This document shows positions 33,614-46,588 of a stretch of 64,000 bases of DNA, one piece after another. Source of the stretch: Takakia lepidozioides (lineage: Eukaryota > Streptophyta > Takakiopsida > Takakiales > Takakiaceae). Location: NCBI GenBank assembly GCA_030704615.1, contig CM060732.1, forward strand, positions 53,859,053 through 53,923,052, read 5' to 3'. Each line of letters opens with the position of its first letter. Within the stretch, counting starts at the first letter, position 1. A model generated the notes under the pieces. It did no database searches. It was given only the letters and a program-made list of their open reading frames with translations, and was not told where the DNA came from. The position numbers were made by a program, and so were the translations under genes.

Positions 33614-36600
33614 CTAACTACATATAATTGCAATAATCCATAGCTGCTCTTGAACTCCATATACTCCAGAAAACCCAACCTGCAAGATAGTAGAATGAAA
33701 ACAGATGTAGCAAACTAAACAAGAACACAACCACTGACAAAAAAAACTAAAGTTGATCAACAAGATCATACATACAGAAATGAAAGGTGAGGGCATACCA
33801 TCATCACCCTCAAACAAGCATGCTTCAGAAATGAGTTCCTCATTCTCGTCAACAAGTGTATCCTCGGATTCAAAGAAATCAGCCAATTTTCCTACTTCAA
33901 CTAGCTTAAAATTTGTCCCGACATCACTTGGCCAATTTTTATAGATCATGACCAGCTTGTCAAGGTTTTCCACACCAAGACGACAACGTCACAATGAAGT
34001 GAGCACATTAGACACTGAGAAAATTATCTCGATTTCTATTTGAGAACCTGGAATGCCTAAAATCTGCCGAGCAAGATAATCAACATTGGGAAATCGAGTC
34101 TCATTTTCATACCACCATTTCAGAGGGTCCAGGGTTTCAACATCCTCAACATGGTACCGACGAAACAAAGACAACTCAGACTTCAACAACCCTTCACTTG
34201 CTTCCTCATTGGAAGTTGCTGAAGCAAACAAAGAATCACTTGGAGTGGGATGAACCACCACTGGATTCACAGTTTGAGCACGTTCGGGACTTAAATGGAC
34301 CAAAACAGTGTTTAGAAGAGGTACCAGAACCCGTCCATCATACTGTTTCACGAAGTCAGCAGCCGCACCCCTTCAAATGTAATCCATGATACACTGGAAT
34401 CCTTTGAATCGGGGATCCAGCATTAATGCAAGCATGTTATGTGCTCTGACTTGAGAGAAAGTTTCAGCAAAAGTCAGAAAAGGCCGTAACACGTCAGTGA
34501 CCTGAAAAGCCATGCGAGCATACAATATCTCGATTTCCTGGTCAAAGTCCCCGCAACGCAATAGAGGCACAACATTAGCTCTCCGTTCAACAATCCTCTT
34601 AATCGTGCTCATAATGGCAAGAGCAGAGTGTAGTGCATCTAACAGCAGCCAATAACCTCTACGTTGGTTAAGTAAACATCAATGTACAACAGGGGTTAGT
34701 GTTTCAATCACTGCCCGAGCAATGGCCCATGTGCAGTCAGTGGGCACCCTAGATCATTGTAGAGCAGTGTCTACCGTGTGTAACAGATGTTGATAGCCTG
34801 GGCATACTCCAAAGTCTCTTGGAACAATATAACTTTGGAAGCCAAATGAGTTTTCACCGGGGTCTTAAGTTTCCGCCGAGGCATGCCTGCCTCTATGCAA
34901 GCCTTGTCTCATTCCACCTTTCCCTTCCCTTATTTTTTTGTCTAAGTAAAGGACAGCTTGTGCATCTTTCAGGCTTACTTCCTTCATGCCCACACCAACC
35001 TTGTCTTGGTTTGTGGCATATTGACATGCCTTCGACATAGCATGACCAAAGTAGGAACCAGGATATGGAGCAGAAAAATTACGTGGCATACATGGAACTA
35101 CTGATGGAAGGGCAGTAGTGAAGTAGTAGGGTGCCCAAATTGACGCCTTCATCTTTCACATATGCCACCACTTTGTTTGTCAAGTTGTACTGTGCCAAGA
35201 GGGTCTTCACCTGCTGGGCAAAAGCTGTTCCACAAGTGTCGGGTGCCTCAAACTGCAAGCCAACAGTTATGTGACATGGAATCGATGAAATTGATGAAGG
35301 GTTGATGACCACGACAAAAGTATCACATCCAGATCTACTCATCCACAAATAAAGGTAAAGGGTAGCAACTTGTGCAATGCAAGGAAGCACATATTGTTCC
35401 ATAGATTTCTGCAACAGATTAGGAAGACGTTCTTTCACAAGTTGCTTTCTGGTAGGAAATACCACCTGACCGTGACATTGACACATAACCAGCTGCCTCA
35501 ACCATGGATTCTCTACTGCAAACAAATGCATGTAGCCCTTTGCAAATCAAAAACACTAAATCCTCAATGAAATGTATCTGAGCAGGGTTGTCCTTCCTGT
35601 AGGGTTTGAGTGACTGCAAACTAGAGTGGACCAAAAACGGCAGATCATGAGTACATAAAGAGTACATAAAGGAGGATGTGGCGAATCCTCAACCATCGGA
35701 TTTGCTTCAACTGACAATCTTGACCGTCTATTATTGATTGTTAAAACCAAGATTTATGAAAAAAATATATATATTTCAAAAGAAATTAGTCATAAAGGAC
35801 TTTACGAAAATAGCTATTTTTTAGGCTCAATATAGTACATACATATTTTTTAAACTTCATATTTTTGAATGATAGTTTTCATTCCAGATTCCTCATTCTC
35901 GAAAGCAAGGTTGAGAGAGTCCATTTTCTTGACTTTGTTCTAACTCATATATTAAAAAAGTCCATAACGTCTTTTTTTTTATGGACTGTTACAATTCCTT
36001 ATGGACTTTTTAAAAGTCCATAGCATCTAGAGATTCTGGTTTTGATAATGAGATTTAAAAGTGTGAAAGTATATGTAGATGAGCCTCTATATATTAGTCC
36101 ATTTTTATTGATGGCATTGTCAAGTAGGAGTATGATAATTTACCACTATTTTATGTCTGGAAAAAACAGTGCTGTGATAGCAAAAAATGGACACTGTAGG
36201 TTGCAATCACCCGCTTAGCATATCCAAAAAATGAAGTTATGGCAGATGGAATTACTAATTCTCTCTTCTTCGTTTTCTGTCGTTTGGTGGCTGACGGTTG
36301 CTGTAGGAGACATTTTCTATATGTCTTGTACTTCAAAAGTTTAAGCCCATGCTCAATAGACACATGTTTTTTCATAGCAGTGATTCCATGATCAGGATTG
36401 TAAGATATCAAACCCTTACGGGATTTAGTTGAGCTTTGAGAGCTCTGAGCAGATCCACTAGAATGACACATGACACACCTCATAAGTTAGGGCTGCTGCA
36501 CATTTACCTTGGCGCTGGAGTCATTGAGCATATAAAAAGCCCACACCTCAGATGAACGATGATATGGTACCCAAAATGCAGCATTTGCATCGGGCTGCGC

Positions 36601-36826
36601 CACACACCTGTCTCCAAATCCCCTCTTCCTCGACAATGTGGTCCTCCAGAGATGTATCCAATGTTTGTAGTACCTCCTCCGAGGCCACACCTGTTTCATA
36701 TTCATCAAAGGAAGCATTCAACAAAGTTTCAGTTTCACACGCATCAAAAGGTTCGAGAGTATCCATCTCACAACACAAACCACCACTAGAAGAAAAATGC
36801 GGAATTACCACTAGCCCTTTAACCAC
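33614..36826 (-). pseudogene. Second hAT-family transposase, decayed
   Basis: Fragments parallel the transposase at 21.8-24.0 kb. The N-terminal acidic region (36826-36550) leads to a BED-type zinc finger CVMCH..GITAMKKHVSIEH (about 36480-36350) and SFFGYAKR. The catalytic part ENPWLRQLV..WMSRSGCDTFVVV, FEAPDTCGTAFAQQV, AYVKDEGVNLGT is at 35531-35079. LDPRFKGFQCIMDYI lies at about 34400. The dimerisation motif PLKWWYENETRFPNVDYLARQILGI.GSQIE follows, and the tail NLDKLVMIYKNWPSDVG ends near 33780. Several frame breaks occur, and an AT-rich insertion at about 35690-36150 splits the N-terminal half. No TIRs were found for this copy. Confidence 0.7.
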
Positions 36827-37380
36827 TATTGTCTTTTCCCACTCAATAAACCACTAGTAACCACTTGCCAGTGGTTAATCCCGATGAAATGCCACGGGGG
36901 CATCACAGACAGTGGTTGGAAGTGGTTTATTCCCACGTGTAATAATTTGTTTTTATTTTTTATTTTTCTTTTGATAATATATTTTAGTTAATATATATTA
37001 TATTCCACGTGGATGGGGTGCGCGTGGTAGATTGTGAGTGGTTATAGACACCTCAGTGATGGGAAGTGGTTGAAACCACTTGCTACTCCACGTGTATTAA
37101 TTCAAATTTTATTTGTGATTTATGATTTGAAAATCTATTTTAATTAATAAATATAATATTCCACGTAGACGGGGACAGTGCACGTTGATCTTGAATGGTT
37201 AAAGACACCTCATTGATTTGTACCACTTTGACAGTGATGGAGAGTGGATGGGAAAGACACTGCAGTAATTGGAACCACAATTCTAGTGGTCGCGCATTAG
37301 TGGTTGCCTACACAATAGTGATTGGTACCACTTCTGTGGTGATATATGAAAAACTTTAAGTGGTTTGTGTACCTATGACA
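36783..37380. mobile_element. CACTA-like terminal region with AACCACT motifs
   Basis: Begins CACTAGAAGAAAAATGCGG, close to the CACTAC(A/T)AGAAAA ends of plant CACTA elements. For about 600 bases it is then dense in AACCACT and AGTGGTT in both orientations, as in the subterminal repeats of that superfamily. It abuts the N-terminal part of the second hAT transposase and probably inserted there. The other end was not identified; a short TTCTAGTG at about 37283-37290 is a poor candidate. Confidence 0.45.
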
Positions 37381-38340
37381 GATTTGAAAAACAGATAAGT
37401 GTTCATACCATTGTACACTACAACACACTTGGGTTTTTTCAACCTGTCAGTTTGACGATTTTATTATTATTACTGTTGTCATTTTTGTCTGTTCCAACCA
37501 TTCCATTGTAAAAATAATAATATTAAAAAATTCAACATAGTGCACGATAGTAAAATAGTTTCACTATTTCAGGGCCATAATTGCGAGAGACTTTGACTAC
37601 CTAAATCAATTGACTGACACAACCATTTAAACCATGACACGTGTATCGGCAACCATTTATTATTTATATATTAATATGGATAAGTAAGTAGTAAAAAGTT
37701 TGACTATACTTTCACCTGAATTTTATACCCTTCACATTGTGGTGTATGGGTTTAGTTAGTACTCCAATGCAAACGGAATAAATCATGAACTTCGGAAATC
37801 TGCCCTCGGAAAGACGAAGAGGTTGGCGTCGTACTTTGCAATGTAAACCGAATGCAATGCAAGCTTAACATCCTCATATTATGATTGACGGGAGTCAAAC
37901 TAAGTGTGGCCATATCAGTGCAGGGAATAAATACGAATCATTCAACATTGTAAAATAAAAACGGGTACAGCTAGACATGGTACCTTTAAAACTTGTTGCA
38001 GAGTGCAAAAGGTTTTAAAAAAATGCAAAAGTTGCTTTATAGGGTTTGCAAAAAGTTAATTTAAAGAAAAAGTTGCCCCATCCCGGTAGCCGTGAACAGA
38101 GGGGCTGGGACTTAGAGCCTGAGCTTGGCTAGGGCGGGAGAGATGAAGAGAGAGAGGGCTGCGACTTAAAGCGGAACGAGAGGGCGGGAGGGAGGGCAAA
38201 CATGCATAGGAGGCCCGCAGTTGCACCAACCTTCGCCATCTGAAGCAAGCGACAAACGCGTAATAGTGGGGTATGTGTGCGAGGAGTGGGGTGTCTGTGA
38301 GAGCTCGCCGCTGCGGGGGGGAGAGTCAGCTTGGTCTTAG
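37381..38340. other. No gene recognised
   Basis: Ordinary AT-rich sequence turning GC-rich after about 38080. Only short frames without family resemblance. Confidence 0.5.
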
Positions 38341-38500
38341 GTCGAGGACAATGTGGTGAGGGCACCTTCTTCTTCGACCTATTTCAGCCTGTTTTGCGCT
38401 CTCATCATACTCAGCCCTGAGTTTGCCGCACGGAGCAGAAGCTGGCATGGTTTTTAAAGATCCTTCACAATGGGGGACAACCGCAATCACAAGCGCACCC
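38341..38500 (-). repeat. Dispersed repeat, inverted copy of the 12.9-13.1 kb unit
   Basis: Read in reverse, it matches 12945-13093 almost end to end: GATTGCGGTTGTC, GTGAAGGATCTTTAAAAA, GCCAGCTYCTGCTCCGTGC, AAAACAGGCTGAAA, GGTGCCCTCACCACATTGTC. There are a few substitutions and small indels. Confidence 0.65.
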
Positions 38501-41500
38501 CGTGCCATCGCTGCATGGGAGGCAGCTTCGCACCATCACTACTCTGTTCCCCCTCTATGTGCTGGCCGAGACTGGGCCCACAGCCGTCTGCTCCCTCCCA
38601 ATCTTCCCGCCACATCCAGTCGATTCCGAGTGTTCTCTTGGTAGTCAGAAGCTGGAGGGAAAGCGTGTAGTGTTGACTTGAAGAGTAGGAACGATTGAAT
38701 TGAAAGTGAGATGAGTAGGAAGGAGGCGCTGGTGGGGGATGCAGAATGGGGAATGTAGAGCATCTGTAGGGTGGATGTGATTTTGGGTGCTTGGAAGAGG
38801 CGAATCAGAGAAACTAGACAAGGAGAGCTTCTGCACCGGGCTCATTTGGTGAGCCCAGAGGGTTTTCCACATGATAACGTCAGAAGGAAGGCCATGGGTT
38901 GGGCCAGTGAAAGAGGCGGTTAAGAGTAGAGCTGCTGGCAACAAGCAGGTCGAATCAAATGTGGGGTACATTGTTGTGGAACTTGTGCTCAGGTGTGAAA
39001 GCCCAGGTTTTAGACGTCAAAAGTGAGTTTGGGCGTCATCGTTACGAATATCTAAGGCGTGAGTACGCGGGCTGGAGGTTTATGTCTTAATCGGCACGTA
39101 CTTGCAGAGATAATCCAGTCTGTACCCATACGGTCGATTGTCTCCTCACAGTGTGCCCCGTCATTTCAGCTGTTGAAATCTCTTACATAGATTTTGTCAA
39201 GGGACCTTCTTTCCGAGTCTGCAGATTAGTTCTAACTCAACTGGCTTTTTCTTAAGTACGATGTGTTATCTCCATGTCCTCTAGGACGCCTATTGCCATT
39301 GGGTGGACTTGATACGGGAAACATAATGTCTGTGTGAATAAATGCCGGCCTTTGTGACCTCGTGTCTTTGTTTGTTTCGACCTGAAGCGCTTGCTCCAAA
39401 GTAAGGTAGTGTGCATGGGATTTAGTTGAAAGAAAAGCTTGGGGCCTGTCCCTATTAGAATATGCCTTACACGGGCCATTGCCCTGACAACTCCCGGAGT
39501 GTGATCTCTGAATGGTAACAAGGGCCCCTACCGCTTGGTGGCAGCCCCTACGCCCAATTGGGCAGTCGTATGCTCTGTCTACCATACTTGGCACTGGTGC
39601 TCGGGTTGGGCCTGTGTTTTTAAATGTATGGCATGCGACACCATCAAAATCTTAGCTCCTATCAACATCAACACTCCTCAGGGATTGTTATTCCTAGGAA
39701 TGAGTACTTATGCCAAATTCTTAGGGCTTCATGTGTAGTTTTTGGGGTGAATCCCAGGAATGGACGTGATGGAAACCTTTAAAACTACATGCTCTAGCTT
39801 AGGCTGGATTTCATGGCCAATGGCTCCATTCCCGAGACTTGATAAAAGGGGCGACGCACTTGAAGGTTGCAATGCCAATGGGCTTCTATAGAGTCTCACA
39901 TCAAAGGGGTTGGATTCTGGTCCGCGACTTATTTGTTTGACAATTTCTGGGGGTAGCATTTACGAACCCCAGACGTCCATAACGCGACGTCCGCAGAAAA
40001 AACCGTTTTTCTTTTTTCTTTTTTGTGTGAGGCCCGGATATCGCAAGTCGTCGTCGGCGCCGTTCGTAGCTAGGGGATCCCGGGGGGTTTGCGATTCCCC
40101 AACGACGCTAATTAGCGACGTTCGGGAGCGACGTCCTCTGCGACTTCTCGACGTCGCAAAAATGCCACCGGCGCGTCCCGGGGCGTTAGAGTAGAGTATT
40201 TTCGTCGCTAATCGCAGCGATTGGAGGTAGCTGGGGCATTGCAACCCCCCCCCTCCAAAAAAAAAACGTAGTAGTGAGTGGTGGATAGTGGCAGCATATT
40301 GGTTAGACTAGTGGCTAGATAGTGGTGGCTAGTGCAGCAGTAGTGGGCAGCGTAGTGGGGGCTAGTGATAGAATAGTGTTTGGTGTGACATGTGTTGTGT
40401 GGTTTTGGACAACGATGTAGTTGTGTAGCGATATATATGCGCACGACAAAGAGCTTACAAAGGGGTTGGTGAAGGACTTCACCCCTCCTGGACCAAGCCT
40501 ACACAGATCCACCTTTCCTAGGCGTAAGGTGGTGATCTCAGATCCATTCACAAATTGGTTCTTTTTCTTCGCGTCGGTTTCAAAAAACTGAGATATTTTG
40601 ATCTCATACCTACATGAAAACTCGAACATTTTGAGATAAACAAACATTGTTTTTTATCAAAAATTCAAATATGATAAATGTAATCAAACTTGTCATACCT
40701 GAAGCACCTGAGGAGAGAGAAAAAAGAGACTCATGCAAATGCAAGTGTAACTTCACCATGAAGGCTATTTCTTCTGCTTCATGCTTTAATCGGACAAACG
40801 CAATCGCCCCCCTCCCAAGGGCTTGAAAGTCTCAAGGTAAGTTACCCACCCACATGGAACCAGTTGACCTATTTACATCCTTTTTGTTGCTGGATTGGCC
40901 ATAATGGGTAACATCCAACATATACCTATGATAACTGGTGATGACACTAATCTTACCCACACATTTGTTCTCCATAAACACCAGTTTGCACTTTGGCAAA
41001 GAATGACGCTGTAGCTGCTTGTGCCTCCAATCCATATTATACATCCCACCTCCAATCCTTCTACTCTCAAATCAATCAAAAGATCATCGTCATGTACCCC
41101 AATCCCAATTTTTCCCATCAAACATGCCCATGAAGAAAAAATTGCACTAGAGGTGTGATAAGAGTACTGCAAAGCAATACAAGTTATGATTTCCCTTCTT
41201 CGTTTTAACAATGAGGAATTGTCCCATTTTCCCACAAGAGTATGGCATCTCACATTTTGTGCCGCTCCTCCACTCTAGTGTGTCCTGATGCTGGACAAAC
41301 CTCAGTTAATCCTTCTGTCAGAAATTTCTTCTCAACGCAAGTCTCAACAGAATGGAACATACTTCGCAGCTGCTGCTCCATCACAACACCAGAATCATGT
41401 CAAGATGCCACCACCTCATTTACTGCAGTGCTCTGACCATATGGGATCTGAGCTTGAAACGCTGGCCAGTTTGCTCTTCAGTTAAACTAGCTAATTTCAC

Positions 41501-42671
41501 TCGAGTACAATGCACACCCAAAGGCAATGCACACCCAAAGGCTCACCAGCCGCTGGCTCTACTTGAACTCCCATTCGCTGCTCTCATTCACCGCAGCGGG
41601 CTCTATGGGGGCCCTAACATCACACCACCACCAGCTGGCAGCAGGCTCTATGGGGGCCCTAACATCACACCACCACCAGCTGCCATCGACATATCCTCCA
41701 CAGGCGGCGGCGCCCCTACAGTGGAAACACCACACCTCACCAATGCCAACAGGAATCTGGACATACCACCATTACTCTCTCTTCTACCTATACCCCCGGA
41801 GTCCCACCATTGCGACTGAGGATGTGAGACAAACTCCAGCTAGCGCCATTCTATGCTCATTGCTTGAGCTGTGTACAAGACCATGACCATCTATAAGAAT
41901 GGACAAACAGGATGCCAAGTTTAGATGCTATGGTGCAGAGGCAAAACAGGCAAAAGCTGTAAAATTGAGCACTGTATGAGGTGGGCATCAAGGGACCCGA
42001 GTTACTACAAAGTGCATTAGCAGCCAACGGATATGATAAAAACACAACATCAGCTGATGTGAAGGAGGGCCAAACAAACCAAACATACACCATCACAATG
42101 TGACCAGAGAAAGTGATGCATTCAGCATTTTGATATAAATTGCATATGGAAACAGGAATCACAAGTCACCAACTAATAAACCTTGTGATGAATCCTTGTG
42201 CAACTATGATCACTATCACTGAATTCCTCTAACTCAACCAATGCTGTCCTTCTGATCAATGCTAGATTAGCCAAATTATTCCCTATCTCGTGGAAATGAA
42301 ATGAAAGGATACACTGATCTTTAATGTCACCTTCCAAAGTACAGGTTAGACCTCCTCAAAAAAAGCTGTCCAGAGACATCTGTCTCCAGAATTATATGGG
42401 AATGGGAATTAGGCACAATATAAGTCATCAAAATGAACGCCATGACAGACCACAACATGCACTTTCAGCTTGGTGAGGGGAGATGACAGTCAAAAGGCAA
42501 AAAAAAGATGTGGCTCCAGTTAGAAAGCCAAAAATAGCCTCAGAAGCAACAAAAGGCACAGTTCAGAACTTGTAAAGAATGTCCAGGCAACGGCAAAAAT
42601 TAACAATTGTATTTTGGCAGCTTCAAATGCTCCACATGTCTTCATTATCCAGGGACAATTGCATCCCTAAA
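38501..42671. other. Gene-poor stretch
   Basis: No protein family was recognised on either strand. Notable points are a CGACG-rich block at 39960-40250 with short inverted matches (CGACGCTAATTAGCGACG), TAGTGG-rich sequence at 40265-40380 and a 45-bp direct duplication at 41600-41689. Minus-strand open frames at 40832-41253 have protein-like composition but no match. The last 600 bases are the 3' flank of ADP/ATP carrier copy 2. Confidence 0.45.
41600..41689. repeat. 45-bp direct tandem duplication
   Basis: GCTCTATGGGGGCCCTAAC...CACCACCAGCTG occurs twice in tandem with a 45-bp period (41600-41644 and 41645-41689) and almost no difference. Confidence 0.8.
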
Positions 42672-44315
42672 TTAGCCGCCGCCACCTGCATAGGCCTTTC
42701 CAAAGAAGAGAAGCTGAAGCTGGTCATAGCCAGACAGCACACCAGCTCCAGCAACAGCACGCAAGATGTTGGCACCAGCACCCTTGAACAAGGACTTTGT
42801 ACCTTCCTTTGCAATAATCTGCTGGAATGCATCAAGTGAGCTCTTGTACTTCACTGCCTCCCCGGAAGTCATCATCATCCTACGTCGCACTGTGTCAATG
42901 GGGTATGAGGCCAACCCTGCACCAATGGTGATACCCCATCCAAGCAGGAAACTGGCAAGGAAATTGCCCTGCAATGAAGAATTTTTTTGGGTGAGAAGAG
43001 AGATTGATGTTTTTGTCAAATATTTGAACAATCCCAAGACATCCCTAATGCAACATCCCACAATTACTAATAGATAATAAATAGCACATGCTCAGTCTGA
43101 TGACAATGTAAGACATTCTAAAGAGAAGATCACTCATGCATCAATGCAAAAGAATCCAGACAACCTGGGATCACATTTGAAGCTCAAGTGTAAGCCAATC
43201 TACACACTTGCACACATGGAGAAATTACCTCAAGGGGTCCGACAAGCACAACTGGCTTGAGTGAGTCATAAATTCCGAAATAAAGACCACGGTATACAAT
43301 GATGCCAGCACAGGAGATGGAAAAACCACGATAGAGTCCTGCAATACCATCAGATGCAAGAGTCTTCTTGTAGACATCAAGCAGACCATTGAATTGCCGG
43401 TCGCCACCACCCTTCTTCGACGATTTTGCGTCATTTGCCAGGCGAGTTCGGGCATAATCCAGAGAGTACACAAAGAGAAGGGACGAAGCCCCAGCAGCAC
43501 CACCAGAAGCAAGGTTTCCAGCAAACCACATCCAATAGCCATCCCTATCCTTCTTGTAGCCGAAAAGCTTCTTGAAGTAGTCCTTGAACGCGAAGTTCAA
43601 AGCCTGCAAACCACACATTCAGTACAAATATAGCATCAGATATATCGGAGGGACAAAACACTTGATTGCAATCTGGTGCAGCGAGGACATGTTCAGTGTG
43701 AAAGATGTGGGGCTCAAAACACAAAACCAGAACCAAGTAGGTGGAATACAATCTACACACCAACTGCAGAAAGCCAGGCATTTAGATGAAATGCTTACGA
43801 ACCTGAGTGGGAAAGTAACGAATAACATTTGCAAGATTTCCACGCCACAAAGCCACGACACCCTCATCCCGTATGGTGCGGGCAAAGCATTCGCCAATGC
43901 CCTTGTAAGGCTCTGCAAGGCGACCTGATTTCAGCATCTCATCTTGGTTCTGGATGAGAAGCTTCACTCGCTCGATGGGAGCCGCAGCAGTCTTAGACAC
44001 AGCTGCAGAGACTCCACCCATAAGAAAGTCGATCATAAACCCTGCGACACCCTTTTCCGCAGGTGCAGGAACGAAGTTCATAGGAGCGAGATTAGAAGGT
44101 ACGAGGCTCTGGCCTCCTGTCAGGTCGATAGGGCAGAGGGCATTGAAACCAGTGGCCTTCGGCATAGAACCCATCCTCGATGGAGCGAAAGAGGAGCCAT
44201 ACACAACCTGCTCCTGGGTGCGATAAATCGCTCGGTGAGGTGCTAACTTCGACCCCAAATAGGAGTGTCCCGAGAGTTTATGAACCACACTGGGAAACCG
44301 TGGTCTCTCCGCCAT
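42672..44315 (-). CDS. AAC: Mitochondrial ADP/ATP carrier, copy 2 (complete)
   Basis: Three exons, 44315-43803, 43603-43229 and 42968-42672, joined in phase 0 with GT/AG ends, give 394 residues. The N-terminal extension of about 90 residues is typical of plant carriers and is likely removed on import. The mature part has three repeats of the mitochondrial carrier fold: [16 protein letters not shown] in exon 1, [12 protein letters not shown] in exon 2 and [16 protein letters not shown] in exon 3. The RRRMMM signature is specific for ADP/ATP carriers. The protein ends GKAYAGGGG. Upstream, a CTTGCAACAG acceptor-like site 17-20 bases before the ATG in both copies suggests a 5' UTR intron. Copy 1 at 18.9-20.2 kb is a close paralogue in the same orientation. 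Confidence 0.95.
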
Positions 44316-44329
44316 TGGACGGAGTTATC

Positions 44330-46379
44330 AGAACCTGTTGCAAGGAAACAGAGATCCAGGGTTAGAACTTTGCAACCATCCGTAGCCTCTGCTCACAGGA
44401 TAGACAACAAAAGCATACAAAACAGGTGTTGATATAGATAAAATACGGTCCAGAGGGCCGGAAATGAGCTATGATAATCAATACTGCTGCTACACTAGAA
44501 ATCGCACGGAACAATTGCAGGAACTCGAAAAACAAGTTCCTCAGAACCAGTTGAAGACAGACTCGGACAGTCCATGCCCTTGAGAGTTTACAGGAGGGTA
44601 ACAACAAGTGAAGCAGCAAGCTGCAGGCGTTCAACGAAGGGGCCTAATAGAGAACTTTCAGAACTTGCCACCAAACGAGGTGGAAGCCCGGGTAGTATCC
44701 CGACACACTCCACAACGTTTCCTACGGACCAGGCAGTATGACAAGCCACGACCCAACCCCTCCGTTATTACACACAAACCATGCGTCATAACTGGAAACA
44801 CCGGTCTGGGCGCGATCTCTTCTAGAAATGTGTGCAGAAAGTCCTACGACGGGTAGATCGTCGCAGGAAACAATCACAGCGGCAAGCGGGAAGGCTTCAC
44901 GAAGAGACCGTTCCAGAGAAACACGAGCTAGGAATGCAAGGGACTGTAATAACAGGAGATGCAGATGTCCATAACGACGCCCACATTGCACGACGATACC
45001 ACTACTGATAACACCAAAGCAGGTTACTAGATCATCACGCTAAGCGAAAAGTCGGTGACGGGAACACCACACATCATCAGACCAGGTAATTCTCAACACT
45101 TCTAACAAACCTGTTCCAGGGATGCATATACCAAAGCACGAGTTCAACCAGCTAGACCGGACACCATAAGCTTCTCAAGAGCAAGCCAACTCATGCACAG
45201 ATCCACCAGTAACGATCACCGTTACGCTGGTACAAGCGGTGGGATCAATGCCGCAGAGACATAGTACACACCACCTGATCAGACACGAAATCGGGCAAAC
45301 CAGGTAGAGAAACAACAGCTCCCAGAACGGAAAACCAGATCAGCCACACAGAACTAGGTCTCACCACACATCAACTCAGATCTCACACCATTCCACACAC
45401 CTCCAAGTCAGACAGGATGTCCTCACTCACTGTCAACGCATCTAACGCTAAAAAACCACAGGCACAGCTAAGTCATGACAGTGTCCCACCTTAGAGACGG
45501 CCACACTGTAAGCCCCTCCAGGGAGATGCGAGCTCACACACAAGCACGGCAGCAGCAGCTATGGCGGACGACGACCGAGCGAGAGAGCCCCAAAAGCCAA
45601 GCCCGAGGCCTCATACCTCGCCTGCCGCCGCCACCTACCGCCCTCCACCCCCTTTTTTCTCCACCCCACCCCCCAAAACCGCGGGCCACACCGGCGGTCA
45701 CCGGTCGCCTGGATCTGTGTCCAACTGGCAAGCTCCCCTTTTACATCCTCCAACCGGTCGTCTAACGGAAAACCGCGACGCGGCCACTGTCCACCTTCCC
45801 GGCCTTCGCGGACAACCGAACATTCCTCGTCGTGATCTCAGTCCCACTGCCTTCAAACAAATGCGCTAATATTTCTTCTTAACCCCTAAACGCCCAAGAG
45901 GCCCTACAGTGGTTCCTCTCTGGTCAAACTTAGTTTTCACTTTGAAAACGATCTTTTTTGCATTTGAGTTGAACTAACAAAGTAAAGATAATCAAGTCTA
46001 GTTTCTATTCCACTTTACGATTCATCAAAATTCCAATTATTGAATCTCTTATAGCAATTATCAATTCAATGGGTCAAGAGCCAATTTGTTCTTCAGCATA
46101 GTTTTTCTATCGAATTTTTCAACTTAAAATCTTTTTTTGACTTTTACTAAAGTGTTTCTCATTGTGATTTACACCCAATGTAAAAATTTCATAAATGTTT
46201 GATACTTATTGTAATTGATATGATGTTTTGAAGACATTAAGCTTAAGAAAAATCATAATATTTCACTTTTTATGAGACAATTCTGAAAAATTCAAGATTT
46301 ATAGTAAACATATAGGTTCATCTATGAAAAATGTTAGAATTTTTTTTTTCTCAAATTCAAGAAAGGCAATTAAACCAAC
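44330..46379. other. 5' flank of ADP/ATP carrier copy 2; no further gene
   Basis: Similar to the copy 1 flank for the first few hundred bases, then unique. 45475-45870 is GC- and Pro-codon-rich and may be the first exon or promoter of the carrier gene on minus. Its plus-strand frame (MADDDRAREPQKPSP...) has no family support. Confidence 0.4.
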
Positions 46380-46380
46380 A

Positions 46381-46588
46381 GTCAGTAGCTCGGTTGGTAA
46401 AGTGCCATCCGGATGACCCTGGGGTCAAACCCTGCTACTTGACGGGTGTGGTACGCTTTGCTCCCCCTCTCCTGCGCGGTGTCGCATCTGAAAGCCTTAC
46501 GGCCAGGTTACTGAGAGGTTATTTTCTCCTCTCTATCAAGGGGCCTGATTTGTGAGCTGTCACTCCCAGGTGTTTCCCTTTTTTTTTT
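46381..46588 (+). mobile_element. tRNA-derived SINE, full copy
   Basis: The head has Pol III promoter boxes: A box TAGCTCGGTTGG (46386-46397) and B box GGGTCAAACCC (from 46422). The body ends GGGGCCTGATTTGTGAGCTG..CTCCCAGGTGTTTCCC followed by a T run. Imperfect flanking GAAAGGCAATTAA and GAAAAGAAATTAA may be the target duplication. The same 3' end recurs in reverse at 56951-57012 and the tRNA-like head recurs at 56228. Cloverleaf arms are not complete, so it is not a tRNA gene. Confidence 0.65.

Noticed and set aside
45561-45869. Pro-rich 102-codon plus-strand frame beginning MADDDRAR
   Set aside because: GC-rich flank of the carrier gene, no domain and no splice or homology support.
46386-46433. 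Possible tRNA genes at 46386 and 56236
   Set aside because: A and B boxes are present but the acceptor, D and T arms do not form a full cloverleaf; a SINE head explains them better.
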